NCBI GenBank assembly: GCA_020342235.1
Contig: CP073214.1
Coordinates: 248,001 to 312,000 of the forward strand
DNA: 64,000 bases
Reading direction: 5' to 3'
Source: Saccharomycopsis phalli
Taxonomy: Eukaryota; Ascomycota; Saccharomycetes; Ascoideales; Saccharomycopsidaceae
Part shown: piece after piece, positions 31,407-41,130 of the stretch
How positions within the stretch are numbered: the first letter of the stretch is position 1
Layout: each line of letters begins with the position of its first letter
Translations under genes and position numbers: made by a program
The notes under the pieces: model-generated
The model's input: only the letters and a program-made list of their open reading frames with translations
Told to the model about the DNA's origin: nothing
Databases searched by the model: none

Positions 31407-33317
31407 ATGCTTTGCCTGAAACTAGGGACTGGATTTTGTCCCAAAATTCGGAAATTACAAATAAGGAGTAAATATTCGCAATCTCAATTAGTTGATAAGC
31501 TGATTAATGTGGAAGAATTCTTGAACATTACCAAACAGAAGCTCCAGGCTAGATTTGATGTCGCCAATGCTAAGAATACAGCGTCAGGAAAGCAGATTTC
31601 CAAAACAATCAACAAATTATACCATGAAAATGATTCGCATCATAAAAACGGAGAGCTTATTTATCGTATTATTTGTGACTTGATCCAAAACAATAATCCC
31701 AAAGATTTGCTTAAAGTAAACTACCAAGATTTCAAATATCTACTTCAGACTATTCAAAGAAATCATAATTTGTATTATGAAAAGTCTAATAAACTCAGGA
31801 TCTTGCATAATAATAAAAATTTAACATCCAAATTGTTGAATAGATATGAAAAGGACCATGCTAACGAAATACGGCATAATATCAAATTTCAGCTTCGTTA
31901 TTTGAATCTTGCCAGAGACTTTTTCAAGGTATTTTATAGCGACCAGGAATACCGCTCCCAATTAAATATTCATGATTACAACGTCATGTTGAAATTGGAA
32001 AGCAAAAATTATAAGTTGGATAAAATGATAGATTGCTTTCAGATGATTGATCTGAACAACGTATTAGGGATCAACAACATCAACTATTGGAACAAGCGAG
32101 TCAAAATTATAGCCAACGCCATACCACAATTATGGAGATATTCGAACCATCAAGAAATATCGAAAATTATCAATCATCCGAAATGGAAAGGTAATTTACC
32201 TCGCAGATTGACTCAAGTAAAGTTGACTGCCTTACCTGACAGTCCTAATTTACAAACACATATCAATTATATTTTAACTTTTGGGGTTACTGGAAATTTG
32301 AGAGAATTACAGCAACATATTGAATCCGTTTGGGGGATTAATCCTGAAAAAACGATGGAGAGCGTCACAATGTCAACAGACAATAAATTATACCCAAATA
32401 TGGATTTGCTAAAGGCTATTGTTTCGTCTTTTTCGCTAAACAATAAGTTTCTCGAGTCTCTTGATTATTTGTTTTTCTTTGATGAGTACTATACATTATC
32501 AGGAAATGCTAATGATGTATGGGACATAGTATTCCGTTGGGCAGACTTGACTAGACCAAGACAGCGACTGAAAGCGATAAATCAGCAAAAAGAAAAGCAA
32601 AACAACATGTCAAAGTCCAGCAAATCAAAGGCCTCCAAGAAATCATTGGAAATCAAGACGCCTCTCCCAATTATACAAACCATTGTTGATGATGTCCTAT
32701 TTGACAATTTGTTTTATTCATACCTAGGTAAAAGTTCTAAATACGATTTGAGGATTTTACAGAATAGATCAAAGTATTTATTTGGCGGCGGCAGGCTCGA
32801 GTCACTAGTTAACGAATTACCAATTGCTTATGAATATTACAAGTCTAATATGACCAACGATGCCACCAGACGATATTATTTTAATTATATATTAATGATT
32901 CTTAATTGCAGCTTTAATGAGAAGAATTTACTCAATTTGGAAAAGCCAAGCGAAAAATCATCTACCGAGCAAGTTATCTCCAAATATAATCAGGAAGGAC
33001 CGGCATTCATGTTCAATGGAGAAGCTGAGCAAAAGGCCAATGTTGCAAATAGTTACAAAAACATATCAGCGGTGAATAACTTGGAGAAATTAATAACAGG
33101 GTCAAACAAACTCCCAATCAATTTTGAAATTTTGAAATTGTTGGAGTTTTATAGAATTAAGGATGAAAAACTTGTGGACTTGGTTCATGCTAGATTTTTT
33201 GAGTTAAATGACCAGTATTTACAAAATGAGGAACACTTGATGAAATTGAAGCAGGAAAGCTATTCAAAGCAACAAGAATTGTTTGATGAAGAGGACGACG
33301 AAGAAAAGTTATGGTAA
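31407..33317 (+). CDS. AEP2: Mitochondrial ATP synthase expression factor Aep2 (Atp13)
   Basis: A 636-residue protein from the first ATG of the frame (580 in S. cerevisiae). The N-terminus MLCLKLGTGFCPKIRKLQIRS is basic and lacks acidic residues, as for mitochondrial import. The central region aligns by eye with S. cerevisiae Aep2 over about 110 residues: IESVWGINP against IEHIWQISP, KLYPNMDLLKAIVSSF against a similar CYPSSKILVSILVSF, and VWDIVFRW against LFWRRLF. The C-terminal acidic tail ends LW in both. Aep2 is needed for translation of the mitochondrial OLI1/ATP9 message (ATP synthase subunit 9). It ends 56 bases from the GPI12 stop in convergent orientation. Confidence 0.75.
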   Translation: MLCLKLGTGFCPKIRKLQIRSKYSQSQLVDKLINVEEFLNITKQKLQARFDVANAKNTASGKQISKTINKLYHENDSHHKNGELIYRIICDLIQNNNPKDLLKVNYQDFKYLLQTIQRNHNLYYEKSNKLRILHNNKNLTSKLLNRYEKDHANEIRHNIKFQLRYLNLARDFFKVFYSDQEYRSQLNIHDYNVMLKLESKNYKLDKMIDCFQMIDLNNVLGINNINYWNKRVKIIANAIPQLWRYSNHQEISKIINHPKWKGNLPRRLTQVKLTALPDSPNLQTHINYILTFGVTGNLRELQQHIESVWGINPEKTMESVTMSTDNKLYPNMDLLKAIVSSFSLNNKFLESLDYLFFFDEYYTLSGNANDVWDIVFRWADLTRPRQRLKAINQQKEKQNNMSKSSKSKASKKSLEIKTPLPIIQTIVDDVLFDNLFYSYLGKSSKYDLRILQNRSKYLFGGGRLESLVNELPIAYEYYKSNMTNDATRRYYFNYILMILNCSFNEKNLLNLEKPSEKSSTEQVISKYNQEGPAFMFNGEAEQKANVANSYKNISAVNNLEKLITGSNKLPINFEILKLLEFYRIKDEKLVDLVHARFFELNDQYLQNEEHLMKLKQESYSKQQELFDEEDDEEKLW

Positions 33318-33373
33318 GAATATAATTCTTACAAGATATCTATTGTTGTCTATTTACTTTTATTTCTGTATAT

Positions 33374-34222
33374 CTACTGCACTAAGATGAGCTCGTTATA
33401 ATTAACAAACCGACTGCACATCAACCAGCCCCATCTAAACCATACCATTTGAGAGTGATGGCCATAAGACATCGCTGCAAGAGTAACAAGAACTCTAGGA
33501 AAATCTGAAAACATACTGATGGTGTTCTCGTTCTTGATGATCACTTGTTCATTGTACATAGCTTTGACCATATGAAAATATTTGACCGCTAATAGTCTGA
33601 TGGTAACTACTGTAAAGGAATATTTCTCCCAGAATGTAAACGAGTTTAACTTTAAAAGTTTAATCCCTTTATTTTCCTTTGCATACTTCAATGTGCCATG
33701 ATATAGTGATTTATGGTTTGGATGACCAGAAACACCTGCCTCATCAAAAGTGACAAGTCTCACATTCTTTGTGCCGTCTAAGTGGGTCGCCAATTCACTA
33801 CTAATGTCCTTACTGCTCCATGTATCTGTCATGGAGTCCCTAAATTTGCTGACATCATCGATAACAACAATTCGCTCATGCAGAATCCCCAAGATAGCAC
33901 CACTATCCACCAATTCCTGGGCGCGAACACTTCCTAGGCCATCGGCATTTCCATTGGAAAAGCAAATAATACTAACTGTATTATTATATTTTCGTTGTGA
34001 TAATTCAAGTATTGTAGGAGCAAAAAACATTACCTCATCATCTGGATGCGCAATGACCAATACAATGTTGGAATTAACTAGATTAGTCTGCTGAAGAAGG
34101 CTCGAATCATTCAAACTAAGCAACTCAGGATATACTGTGGGCAATACAGTCAGAAATATAATCCATAAAATATTGATTACAATATAGCACTTGATAATTT
34201 TCGCTCCTAAGTGAACTCGCAT
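33374..34222 (-). CDS. GPI12: N-acetylglucosaminyl-phosphatidylinositol de-N-acetylase (PIG-L)
   Basis: A 282-residue protein (304 in S. cerevisiae). One N-terminal membrane helix (IVINILWIIFLTVLPTVYP) anchors it in the ER. The zinc-hydrolase motifs are intact: AHPDDEVMFF near residue 58 and SGHPNHKSLYHG near 165, with SNGNADGLG between them. The enzyme removes the acetyl group from GlcNAc-PI, the second step of GPI-anchor synthesis. The product is used for cell-wall and plasma-membrane GPI proteins. Confidence 0.93.
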   Translation of the reverse strand: MRVHLGAKIIKCYIVINILWIIFLTVLPTVYPELLSLNDSSLLQQTNLVNSNIVLVIAHPDDEVMFFAPTILELSQRKYNNTVSIICFSNGNADGLGSVRAQELVDSGAILGILHERIVVIDDVSKFRDSMTDTWSSKDISSELATHLDGTKNVRLVTFDEAGVSGHPNHKSLYHGTLKYAKENKGIKLLKLNSFTFWEKYSFTVVTIRLLAVKYFHMVKAMYNEQVIIKNENTISMFSDFPRVLVTLAAMSYGHHSQMVWFRWGWLMCSRFVNYNELILVQ

Positions 34223-34655
34223 CGTTAAATAATCTGCAGCCTATAGGGTCGCTCTTACTATACCAGTTACCCGTACCGTAATAATCCCGAGTTTTCTTCC
34301 CTATTGTTCCACAAATACAATTTGCAAAAGAAACCGGTATCTCGGCCAACTAGTATTGATATTAGAATCGTCAAGATATTGTCAAGTTTGTTGACTGCGT
34401 GTGCTGTATTAAGTGGTATTAGGATTTTCTAGAAGTAGCTAAATACTTGGTGGGCTGATCAGCTAGTAATTTCCAGCAGGGCGCTATTTGTGATTTTCAT
34501 CGACAGATAATCTATTCTAAGAATTTGGATAATCAAATTAATAATTAGAATCTGACATATCACAAGTTAAGTTTTTTTATTGTTTTTGCCATTAAGTATT
34601 TTCACTGATAGCCGCTCTGGTACGTGTGAAGAACATATTTGTTTAAGGTTTAGTG
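34223..34655. other. Divergent promoter region between GPI12 and the SRO9-like gene
   Basis: It holds 433 bases with no coding potential that I trust. An open frame antisense to the GPI12 5' end (34125-34349, minus) starts upstream of the GPI12 ATG in another frame and is judged a shadow. Confidence 0.5.
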
Positions 34656-36161
34656 ATGTCTTCTGCTACAAAACAATCCGGTGAAGATTCTCATCGATCC
34701 GTCTTACTTCCAGCACCAGTTCCTCAAGTAAATGCTTGGACCAGAAGGAAGTCAAGCGTTAATGAAGCTACTACCACCCCTATTCTGGTTGACACCTCTT
34801 CCCCTAATTTGGAGGAACTGAAAAAGCAAGCCCACATCGCTGTTTCGAACAAAGAGAACTCTACTGAGCCCACTTTGAGTGGACCTGAGTCAGTCAAGTC
34901 AAAGGCTAAGTTTTCTAGAAATGAAAAATGGGTTCCTTATACTGAGGCTGAGATAGAGTTATCCAGCGCTAAGCCTAAGTCTCGTGGTAAAAATAAGAAG
35001 AAGAAGTCTGCCAAAGGTAAAAAGGATGAAGTTTCAGAATTGGAAAAATCTAAGGACTCGGCTAAGAAGTCAATTAAAAAGGACCGTCCATTTAATAAAG
35101 ATGGTAAATTGGATAGCACGTCAGTTACTGCGGAGACCACGTCACTTGATCACGACACTGGAAAATTATCAATTAGAGACGAGTCAGAATCCGATATTAA
35201 TGACGGCGGCTCAGATGAAGAGAAAAGTCGGAAAACAAATAGCAATCCTAACGCCAAGAATTCTAACTTCAAGCTTCGAAACGGCTATGATGGACAGCTT
35301 CATAATAACTATTACAATGGCATGAAATATGGCGGTGGTAATAGAAACCTTCATAATAATGGTGGCAGAAATCAAATGGCTCCGCAAAATGGATTTCAGG
35401 TTCCACCTTATTTGCCCCAAACATACATGAATCCTTTGTATGCAAATGCCATCGGAGGTTATGTCAACCCTGCATATTTCCCAAGTCCAATGTTATCACC
35501 CACATCGTCATACAATAATGGTCAATTTGACAGAAGTAGTAAAACAAAAAATAACAGTACCAATAATAGCAATAATACTACTGGATACTCGTCAGATATA
35601 TCATATAATGACTATGACTCAACAGATAGCAAATCTCCAAGTCGGAGAGCTTCCAGCGTGGAGGCACATGGAAATTTGCCGAAAGTCCCATTAGGCGGTC
35701 AACCTTTCCTCTCTCAGCAGCAGCATTATTTGAATAATTCGATGATGGGGGTCATGGGTCAACTGCCGTTCTACCTACCACCTCATATGATGCCACAGTC
35801 GTTACCTATGTTCCCAATTCCTAACCAAGATCCTAGAGTATTGGCTGTTGTTAGACAACTTGAGTATTACTTCTCATGGGAAAATCTCCTAAAAGATACA
35901 TATTTGAGAGGGTTGATGAACCGAGAAACAGGCGGAGTTCCATTGTCAGTGCTTTTGGGCTTTAATAGACTAAAGCTTTTGATATTCAGAGAAAAGAAGG
36001 AGCTAAGCCAAGAAGAAGAAGAAGAGGGAATAGAATTCTTAAGAACAGCTATAGAGTGCATTCCTTCCTTGGAATTGATTAATGATCATCAAGATGTCAA
36101 ATTGATAGATGACTGGGAGAGATGGATAGTTAATCCTTCAAGTGAAAAATCACAAACTTGA
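34656..36161 (+). CDS. SRO9: La-motif RNA-binding protein (Sro9/Slf1-like)
   Basis: A 501-residue protein from ATGTCT at 34656. The N-terminal half is low-complexity: PAPVPQVNAW, then Lys/Ser-rich stretches and Asn/Gly-rich stretches, as in Sro9. A La motif lies near the C-terminus (about residues 395-490): VRQLEYYFSWENLLKDTYLRGLM and VPLSVLLGFNRLKLL, matching RQIEYYFSxENLxxDxYLRxxx of Sro9/Slf1. No RRM follows, which separates it from genuine La. Sro9 binds mRNA and polysomes and affects translation. Sro9 and Slf1 are paralogues in S. cerevisiae, so the symbol stands for the pair. Confidence 0.8.
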   Translation: MSSATKQSGEDSHRSVLLPAPVPQVNAWTRRKSSVNEATTTPILVDTSSPNLEELKKQAHIAVSNKENSTEPTLSGPESVKSKAKFSRNEKWVPYTEAEIELSSAKPKSRGKNKKKKSAKGKKDEVSELEKSKDSAKKSIKKDRPFNKDGKLDSTSVTAETTSLDHDTGKLSIRDESESDINDGGSDEEKSRKTNSNPNAKNSNFKLRNGYDGQLHNNYYNGMKYGGGNRNLHNNGGRNQMAPQNGFQVPPYLPQTYMNPLYANAIGGYVNPAYFPSPMLSPTSSYNNGQFDRSSKTKNNSTNNSNNTTGYSSDISYNDYDSTDSKSPSRRASSVEAHGNLPKVPLGGQPFLSQQQHYLNNSMMGVMGQLPFYLPPHMMPQSLPMFPIPNQDPRVLAVVRQLEYYFSWENLLKDTYLRGLMNRETGGVPLSVLLGFNRLKLLIFREKKELSQEEEEEGIEFLRTAIECIPSLELINDHQDVKLIDDWERWIVNPSSEKSQT

Positions 36162-36880
36162 TATTTATATAATATCTTCAGCATCACAAAGAATCACAAA
36201 TTTGTTCCAGATAATGATTTAAATGAAACACACTAGGATATCATTACCACGGAAAGTGGTGCATTATGTGTTATAGAGCTAGTTTTGAGCTGACTAGCTT
36301 GAAAGAATATTATTACTCAGCTTAAACGAGTAAACACAGAAAATTTTGCATTGTCATTCTTTTGGTAGTGTGTCAACAGCAAACTTATAAGCTAAATTAC
36401 TGGAGAAATACTTTGCAGCATTCTGGGTACAAAATGTGACAAAAAATAAAAAGCAAAAAAAAAGAAAACACAAAAATAAAATAAATTAAAAAAAATATCA
36501 TCCACTGAAAATATTCTTTTCAGAATGGTGTCTACTAGTTTAGATAAATTGCTTTGCAAATTACTAAATGAGAAGACACACGTATTCCTTTGTTTTATTA
36601 TTTAACTACAATTCTTATATAGCTGAAACCATTGCTATTTTCCTTTCATGAGGGTTGTTATTATCATTTAATCCGTTTATTTTTATTAAAACAAATATTG
36701 AGGTTGCTACGGTCATAAGAGTTTTTCACTCTACCAATTTTTGCCCTGTTATAGTAATGAGGAAGGATCCTTAGATTTTTGCTGATGATTGATTAGCCAT
36801 TATTCTTACGTTTGCAAGAATTAGAAAGCCGAGTTAAATAAAATATGAATCTAAATTAAAGAATTTATAATGTAGCATCA
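36162..36880. other. Convergent intergenic region of 719 bp
   Basis: It lies between the 3' ends of the SRO9-like gene and ABD1. It is strongly AT-rich with A- and T-runs near 36440-36500. One 7-bp inverted repeat (AGCTAGT 36277-36283, ACTAGCT 36293-36299) could be a 3'-end hairpin. No gene was recognised. Confidence 0.5.
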
Positions 36881-38401
36881 TTAAGAATATCCAGTCTTTT
36901 CAAAGGCAAATGCCAAATAGAATTCAGCGGCTTGTTTGTCTTCTCCTTCTAACCCTAACTTCCCATCTGACCGCTTCAATCCATTTAATAATTTAGGTGA
37001 TAGCTTCAGATACCACTTTGGGATTTCCTCATTATATAAATCAAAAAATGACTTCTTGTATCTTAATTCTAAATCATATTCTTCAGCTAAAGATCGGAGA
37101 CTTTCAAAGGGCACAACGTATTCTGGTACATTATCAACGGCATCCTTTAAATAATACAAATACTTGTGACCAAACGGAGGATTAAACACACCATTTTTTG
37201 GAGGAGGGTTGATAAAGTCGACATGGTATAGAGAGTTACCCCACTTTTTCTCGCCGTCTTTGAGATGTTGGATTTTATTCTTTATAAAATCAGAGGAAGG
37301 TATGGTGCCAATAAAGTATCCACCAACTTTTAAGTGCCTGGAAATATTGGCCAAGCTGTTTCTTATTTTTTCCTCCGATTCATAAGCATAATGTAGTGCA
37401 AATTGAATAGACACAATATTTGCTGGGAACTTGAGTGCACCAGGAGGAAATACCGATAAAGCCTCATCTATGGAGTCGCCAAAGGCGTCGCACGTAGCAA
37501 AAAATGCCTCAAAGTTACGATACTTGATACTTTTGTATCGAGAAACGGCTTCTTCGATTGATGTTGGAGATATATCTACTCCCACATAGCTTGAGACTTT
37601 TGCCTTTTGCCATTTAAATAAATCACCTCCTTTCCCACATGCAATGTCCAAAACCAGGTCACCAGGCAGGGCATATTTCCCAATCAACATATACTTGAGG
37701 ACATTATTGAAGTTTCGTAACTTATATATCTGGGAATCCAGGCGCTTCTCTCCCTTGGCCTGGTATGCTCTTTGGTTATAATGACTTCTAACAATATCAT
37801 TGACGTTTTCATATCTTCTTTCCTCTTCCTCTTGTTTCTTTAATTTTTCAATTTCTTTCTGTCTTATTTCTCTTGCTTTTCTCGCCTGCTCTTGAATGTC
37901 GCCTCTTCTCTTTGGTCTCTTGAGCTTCTTTTCTTGGTTCTCCTTCACCCAGTTTGGTACAGAATCGTCACCTTTCTTCGATAGGGTGCTGCTATTAGCC
38001 CGTTGCGGGTTTTCTGTGGACTTTAAGTCACCTGTACGATTCTGGTTGGTATCTTCCTCGGTTACTCTGTTTCTTAAAGAGAAGGCACTATTTTTAACAT
38101 TGCCCAATACATGTGCCTTCTTTCGTGGGCGACGATAGTTCACATCAATTCCAAATGGATTATCCTCTATTTGAGACGTCAAGTCCTCTTCGACAGATTC
38201 CTTCTTTTCTTCCTCGTCCTTTTTAGACTTATTTTCTTGGCTGGAAGGATTCAATAAGCTTTTTATTCCTAATGGCGAACTATTCACCTCACTATCTGAC
38301 AATCGCTCTCCAGAATACGGATCAATGTCTCTGTCATTTTCAATTTCTTCTTTAGGATCTATCGGCTCACCTGAATATGGGTCTATAGAATCGGAAGACA
38401 T
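36881..38401 (-). CDS. ABD1: mRNA cap guanine-N7 methyltransferase
   Basis: A 506-residue protein from ATG at 38401 (436 in S. cerevisiae). The frame is open further upstream into the NOP14 3' end, but MSSDSIDPYSGEPIDP is the natural start. Residues about 1-210 are a charged, Lys/Glu-rich arm. The catalytic domain begins at SHYNQRAYQ. The SAM site reads VLDIACGKGGDLFKW, followed by YVGVDIS, FATCDAFG and SIQFALHYA; later come GTIPSSDFI and FNPPFGHKY. It adds the methyl group of the m7G cap. Two CUG codons just before the SAM motif (37655-37657 and 37667-37669) read better as Ser (KYASPGDSVLD). Confidence 0.95.
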   Translation of the reverse strand: MSSDSIDPYSGEPIDPKEEIENDRDIDPYSGERLSDSEVNSSPLGIKSLLNPSSQENKSKKDEEEKKESVEEDLTSQIEDNPFGIDVNYRRPRKKAHVLGNVKNSAFSLRNRVTEEDTNQNRTGDLKSTENPQRANSSTLSKKGDDSVPNWVKENQEKKLKRPKRRGDIQEQARKAREIRQKEIEKLKKQEEEERRYENVNDIVRSHYNQRAYQAKGEKRLDSQIYKLRNFNNVLKYMLIGKYALPGDLVLDIACGKGGDLFKWQKAKVSSYVGVDISPTSIEEAVSRYKSIKYRNFEAFFATCDAFGDSIDEALSVFPPGALKFPANIVSIQFALHYAYESEEKIRNSLANISRHLKVGGYFIGTIPSSDFIKNKIQHLKDGEKKWGNSLYHVDFINPPPKNGVFNPPFGHKYLYYLKDAVDNVPEYVVPFESLRSLAEEYDLELRYKKSFFDLYNEEIPKWYLKLSPKLLNGLKRSDGKLGLEGEDKQAAEFYLAFAFEKTGYS

Positions 38402-38452
38402 TCTATGCTGTATATTTTTCGTTTTGTTTATGGCAAACCCGAGGAGTTTCCT

Positions 38453-38458
38453 CACGTG
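38453..38458. promoter_or_regulatory. CACGTG element upstream of ABD1
   Basis: CTCACGTGCC lies 52 bases upstream of the ABD1 start, between NOP14 and ABD1, which are tandem on the minus strand. It is a core bHLH/Cbf1-type site. Confidence 0.3.
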
Positions 38459-38558
38459 CCAATTAGCACCAAGGTGCACAATTGGAGTCAAGGAATCAAT
38501 AATGGGGGACCTACAAAGCACACACGCACAAATTACCCGTAATGTTATATGAATTTGA

Positions 38559-40979
38559 CTATTTATTTTTCTTGGCCAATCTCTTTTCTCTATTATATTC
38601 ATTTCTTTCATTACCTTCCACAGTATTGATACTATTAATAAGAGAAGCCATCTTCCGATGGTAGTCACTGTATTTCTTCTTAGTTTCTTTAATTTGTTCT
38701 CTTGCCATAAATTTGTTATCTTTTCGCAATTCCCGAATAGTGAGCTTTCTTTCCTTCTTTGTCTGTGACTTAAGTTTGTTAATCTCTTGTCTCTGTCTAT
38801 CTGGATCGTATGATTTCTTCTCTGGATTGTAATTTTCTTCGTATGCCGGAGCATAAGTAGGAATACCAATAGGCTTATGGCTTTGCAAGGCCAAAGGCAC
38901 ACGTTCTTCCAAAGCAAACTTCCGTAATTTCTCAACTTTGGTATTCAATGCACTCAATTTCTTCAAACTTTGATTGAAGTAAATGGTGTCAAGATCATTT
39001 AAAATAAGCAGGTAATCATTGGTTATTTCTAAAAACCCTGACTTATCCTTGTATCCTGCTAAGCTGGTGTCTACGATATCAAGACACTTGAGAAATACCT
39101 GGGTCTTGTTGATAGATTCAAGCTGACTGAGACTGAATTTCTCGGCCTTGACAATTTGAGAATCAGTAATTTTGAAATTTTTCAATGGGTTTCTGTAATC
39201 AGGAATGCTGTTTGTTAACTTATCAGCAAACAGAATAGACCCCTCTGGGTGAAGTATCAACATCGTCTTAACAAGAAACAGGTTTACTTCTGGAATATAT
39301 CTCTTTGATATTCTCTGATAGTGCAATAGTAAATCACAGATGAATAATCCTTGACCAAGAGATTTCAAGCTATTCACAGAAATTTGGTTCAAGCCTTGGC
39401 ATAATATAAGTGTGCTAGGAATAACAATTAAATGATAGTGATCCGACGTGGAATATAATACCCCAACCAAAGTAAAGTACAACAAATCTGAAGACTTTGG
39501 AAACGCACTCTCATCTCCTGATTCAATCCGCAGCTGCACTCTCTCTGATATTTCTTGTAAATGATCTCTAAAAGCCGCGGTCATTTCCTGAATGTATTTT
39601 GCAGAATAACTTTTTAATATTCCAATCAATTGCTCTTGAATCTTTGCATATTTGCTATAATCCTCAATATTTTGATCAGCTAAAAAGAGAATATGAGTCA
39701 ATATGATCCCAATAAACTTCCCAACCAATGTCTTATTTATGGCAGCAAAACCCGGCTTGTAAGCATCAAACACAGCTTTAGCTACACTAACTGGATCAGA
39801 ATTTTGGCACATGGTCAAAAATTCTTCATGGGAATTAGGACACCTAATTATTCCATTTGATCCTTTTTGTTTATATCTTTTGATATCAGATTTTAAACCA
39901 TTAGCCTGTTCCAACTCCTGATATTCTGTTCCTACTTCTGAGCCGTCCTCATCATGTACTTCGTTTTCATCAGTGTCACTGTTTTGCTCCCAGAAATCAT
40001 CACCCAAATCATCACCCTCTGCTTCTTCTCTATCCATACCTTCCATTCGTCTTAACCTTGCTGCCTCCATTTCTTTGACCTTGTCACTCTTTTCTTTTTC
40101 AATTTCTTCTTCAGTTTTTGTACGGTCAGCAGGTGCGGCTCGTCTATCCAAAGTAAGCTTTCTCATTTGCTGAAAATATTCAACATCTTTAGCTTTGCTT
40201 TCTTTGTCTTGTGCAGTCAATTCCTTCTTGATATCTGATCCTCTTAACTCCGACATGACGCCGTCAAAATCTTCATTCAACTCACTAATAACTTCTTCTC
40301 TGTTTGCTTGTTGCTTCTGGCGCTCGTGCTTGTAGAACTTGCTCTTGGCAATCACTTCTTTCATAACCTCAGCTTTAGTTTTCTTTTTCTTCTTTGACGG
40401 CTCTTCAGTCTCGCCTATTTCTCCATCCCGCTTTCTCGAATCATTTAATCCTAAATCTCCTTCATCAAATCTGTCACCTAAACTAGGGACAACTTTATTG
40501 AAACCTCCTAGCATATCAATTTCATCGTCCTCGTTATCATCATCTAAACTAAATATATTCTTTTTAATAGTTCCACGTTGCTTTTCACGGGTAAATCTTT
40601 CCAACATCTTCTCCTCCAGGGTCATATTGTCATTGTTTTCACCGAATCTTCTATCAATTAAGGCACCCACTCTATTCTTGCGAGACTTTCCGTATTGATA
40701 TGCTGCCTTTCTTTCATCCTCCCCTAATTGTTTGGATATTCCCGGTCTTCCAACAGCATCCTTGGCTTTCTTATTGGTGATAACATCCACTTTTTTTCTA
40801 TTCACTTTGACATCGAATGGGCTAAATTGTTCTCTAACTTCCTGAATGAGCTTTTGTTTGACGTCTTTTCTGCTTTCAATCGGCGAGTTTTTATTTTGCT
40901 TCTTTTTATTATTACTCTGGCCTGTCAATCCTTTGGATTTCAAAGTAGCCTTTAGTCGTTTAAGTTGCGAGCCACCCAT
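38559..40979 (-). CDS. NOP14: Nucleolar protein Nop14 (small-subunit processome)
   Basis: An 806-residue protein, almost the length of S. cerevisiae Nop14 (810). The N-terminus is family-typical (MGGSQLKRLKATLKSKGL; later FSPFDVKVNRKK, GRPGISKQLGEDERK, RVGALIDRRFGE, TLEEKMLERFTREKQ). The middle is charged and coiled, with an acidic run around residue 330. The C-terminus is basic (KKERKLTIRELRKDNKFMA, then KKYSDYHRKMASL). Nop14 is needed for 18S rRNA maturation and 40S assembly with Emg1 and Noc4. Its promoter holds adjacent RRPE and PAC elements. Confidence 0.95.
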   Translation of the reverse strand: MGGSQLKRLKATLKSKGLTGQSNNKKKQNKNSPIESRKDVKQKLIQEVREQFSPFDVKVNRKKVDVITNKKAKDAVGRPGISKQLGEDERKAAYQYGKSRKNRVGALIDRRFGENNDNMTLEEKMLERFTREKQRGTIKKNIFSLDDDNEDDEIDMLGGFNKVVPSLGDRFDEGDLGLNDSRKRDGEIGETEEPSKKKKKTKAEVMKEVIAKSKFYKHERQKQQANREEVISELNEDFDGVMSELRGSDIKKELTAQDKESKAKDVEYFQQMRKLTLDRRAAPADRTKTEEEIEKEKSDKVKEMEAARLRRMEGMDREEAEGDDLGDDFWEQNSDTDENEVHDEDGSEVGTEYQELEQANGLKSDIKRYKQKGSNGIIRCPNSHEEFLTMCQNSDPVSVAKAVFDAYKPGFAAINKTLVGKFIGIILTHILFLADQNIEDYSKYAKIQEQLIGILKSYSAKYIQEMTAAFRDHLQEISERVQLRIESGDESAFPKSSDLLYFTLVGVLYSTSDHYHLIVIPSTLILCQGLNQISVNSLKSLGQGLFICDLLLHYQRISKRYIPEVNLFLVKTMLILHPEGSILFADKLTNSIPDYRNPLKNFKITDSQIVKAEKFSLSQLESINKTQVFLKCLDIVDTSLAGYKDKSGFLEITNDYLLILNDLDTIYFNQSLKKLSALNTKVEKLRKFALEERVPLALQSHKPIGIPTYAPAYEENYNPEKKSYDPDRQRQEINKLKSQTKKERKLTIRELRKDNKFMAREQIKETKKKYSDYHRKMASLINSINTVEGNERNEYNREKRLAKKNK

Positions 40980-41005
40980 TATTGTGATTTCTAGCTGGTA
41001 CTATT

Positions 41006-41027
41006 AAAAATTTTTTATGCCTCATCG
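41006..41027 (-). promoter_or_regulatory. RRPE (AAAAATTTT) plus PAC (CGATGAG) ribosome-biogenesis promoter pair for NOP14
   Basis: AAAAATTTT at 41006-41014 and CTCATCG at 41021-41027 (CGATGAG on the NOP14 strand) lie 27-48 bases upstream of the NOP14 ATG. RRPE and PAC in this close arrangement are the classic marks of ribosome-biogenesis promoters in budding yeasts, bound by Stb3 and by Dot6/Tod6. The divergent RPN5 is not usually in this regulon. Confidence 0.7.
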
Positions 41028-41130
41028 ACTGTATAACAATGTGAAAAAGCGCATACATCACATGTACATGTCAGGGTAACAGGTTGTGGTTAACATGGTC
41101 AAGTCCATATTGAAGTGGCAACTTTCAGGA

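Noticed and set aside
38402-38935. 178-codon upstream extension of ABD1 into the NOP14 3' end
   Set aside because: It is read in another frame over NOP14 coding sequence and is not cap-methyltransferase-like.
41113-41122. AGTGGCAAC near the RPN5 start as an Rpn4 (PACE) site
   Set aside because: It differs from GGTGGCAAA at two places and lies within 20 bases of the start codon; too weak.
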